In this document: positions 4,491-5,208 of the stretch, piece after piece
How positions within the stretch are numbered: position 1 is the first letter of the stretch
Layout: every line of letters starts with the position of its first letter
Source of the DNA: Azonexus sp.
GTDB taxonomy: Bacteria > Pseudomonadota > Gammaproteobacteria > Burkholderiales > Rhodocyclaceae
NCBI GenBank assembly: GCA_031285115.1
Contig: JAITWU010000063.1
Coordinates: 1 to 5,208 of the forward strand
Length of the DNA stretch: 5,208 bases
Direction of reading: 5' to 3'
Translations under genes and position numbers: made by a program
Notes under the pieces: generated by a model
What the model was told of the DNA's origin: nothing
The model's database searches: none
The model's input: the letters and a program-made list of their open reading frames with translations, nothing else

Positions 4491-5208
4491 ATGCTCACCG
4501 ATATGATGGTTCGGCAGGTCAAGGCCGCCGCCAAGCCCTTCGTCATCGCCGACTTTGACGGCCTCTATCTCCATGTCTCGGCCATCGGCACCAAGGCGTG
4601 GCACTTCAAGTACACCTGGGTTGGCCGTCGCGCCCAGCTTTCGCTGGGCAGCTACCCTGAAATCTCTCTGCGCGAGGCGCGAGAACTGCGTGACCAGGCC
4701 CGCGCCCAGGTCGCCAAAGGCGTCAACCCCCACCTCGACCGCAAGCAAAAGCGTCACGTCGTCAGACTGGCTGGTGAGAACACCTTTATTGCGGTCTATG
4801 AGAAGTGGCTGGGACATCGCCAACTCACTCTGGAGGAAGGCCGTCAGACCTCGCTGACGCAAATTCGGCGGGTGTTCAAAAAGGACGTGTTTCCCCACCT
4901 CAAGCAACTCACTATCTATGACGTGACCCGCCCGATATTGTTGGAGATCGTTGGGCGCATCGAGAAGCGCGGGTCGCTGTCCGTGGCCGAGAAAGTCCGC
5001 ACCTGGCTCAAGCAGCTTTTCGACTACGCGATGGTCGTCATTCAGGACATGAAGGCACACCCGGCCACCGATCTGGATGTGGTCGCCGTGCCGCTGCCGC
5101 CGGTCGAACACAACCCGTTCCTGCGTATGGCCGAACTTCCGCAGTTCCTCCAAATTCTGCGCAGGTATCGGGGGCAGTTGACTACGCAGTTGGCAATCCG
5201 GCTTCTGA
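4491..5208 (+). CDS. Tyrosine-type site-specific integrase (P4/ICE type), N-terminal part
   Basis: The frame is open from the ATG at 4491 to the last base, giving 239 visible residues with no stop; the gene runs off the right edge. The N-terminus is a DUF4102 arm-binding domain (about 1-90): MLTDMMVRQVKAAAKP, then DFDGLYLHV (21-29), then LSLGSYPEISLREAR (50-64) and KGVNP (76-80). A SAM-like core-binding domain follows (about 97-205). The catalytic domain is just starting at the edge (TTQLAIRLL), so the catalytic Arg, His and Tyr cannot be seen. By family knowledge these enzymes integrate and excise genomic islands at tRNA 3' ends. The sequence resembles, from memory, integrases of the ICEclc/PAGI-2 group, which target tRNA-Gly; full-length members exceed 600 residues, against about 400 for P4-like ones. 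The start is supported by GGAG 8 bases upstream. It reads in the same direction as the tRNA, away from it, so the element should extend to the right. Confidence 0.9.
   Translation, partial: MLTDMMVRQVKAAAKPFVIADFDGLYLHVSAIGTKAWHFKYTWVGRRAQLSLGSYPEISLREARELRDQARAQVAKGVNPHLDRKQKRHVVRLAGENTFIAVYEKWLGHRQLTLEEGRQTSLTQIRRVFKKDVFPHLKQLTIYDVTRPILLEIVGRIEKRGSLSVAEKVRTWLKQLFDYAMVVIQDMKAHPATDLDVVAVPLPPVEHNPFLRMAELPQFLQILRRYRGQLTTQLAIRLL

Noticed and set aside
4473..5153. Minus-strand 226-residue reading frame
   Set aside because: It lies opposite the integrase, whose domains are clearly recognisable on the plus strand; no family resemblance is seen in the antisense product.
5206..5208. TGA at the very end of the window as the integrase stop
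   Set aside because: It is out of frame with the integrase (the in-frame codon is CTG at 5205-5207), so the gene continues past the window rather than being truncated here.

Overview
The window is GC-rich proteobacterial chromosome. The gene types, the tRNA-encoded CCA and the protein flavour point to a betaproteobacterium, possibly Rhodocyclales; that placement is inferred from sequence character, not from a marker gene. The left 4.25 kb looks like ordinary core chromosome. The right 0.95 kb looks like the start of an integrated mobile element anchored at a tRNA gene.

Layout: (1) 1-572 (+), the C-terminal part of an RND-type efflux periplasmic adaptor (MdtA/AcrA-like). (2) 693-1898 (+), a full-length HD-GYP cyclic-di-GMP phosphodiesterase with an N-terminal DUF3391 domain. 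(3) 1883-2458 (+), overlapping its end, a small exported, coiled-coil-rich protein of unknown function with a C-x8-C cysteine pair. (4) 2533-3588 (-), convergent with the previous gene, mutY, the A/G-mismatch adenine glycosylase. (5) 3640-4125 (+), divergent from mutY across 51 bp, a flavin-reductase-like FMN-binding protein. (6) 4182-4255 (+), tRNA-Gly with anticodon CCC. (7) 4256-4490, a non-coding stretch full of direct repeats and a hairpin. (8) 4491 to the right edge (+), the N-terminal 239 residues of a P4/ICE-type tyrosine integrase. It stays open to the last base, so the gene continues outside the window.

How the parts relate: genes 2 and 3 are probably co-transcribed and translationally coupled. 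mutY and the flavin reductase appear to fire from back-to-back promoters that share one symmetric -10 element. The tRNA, the repeats and the integrase form the classic left end of a genomic island or integrative conjugative element: attachment site in the tRNA 3' end, arm-type repeats, then an integrase reading inward. The most interesting material is the 235-bp tRNA-integrase gap. It holds two 24-bp direct repeats 73 bp apart, three CGGTACAAAA repeats, and a hairpin that would bury the integrase ribosome-binding site. I saw no CRISPR array, toxin-antitoxin pair or clearly novel multi-gene system; any cargo would lie to the right of this window.
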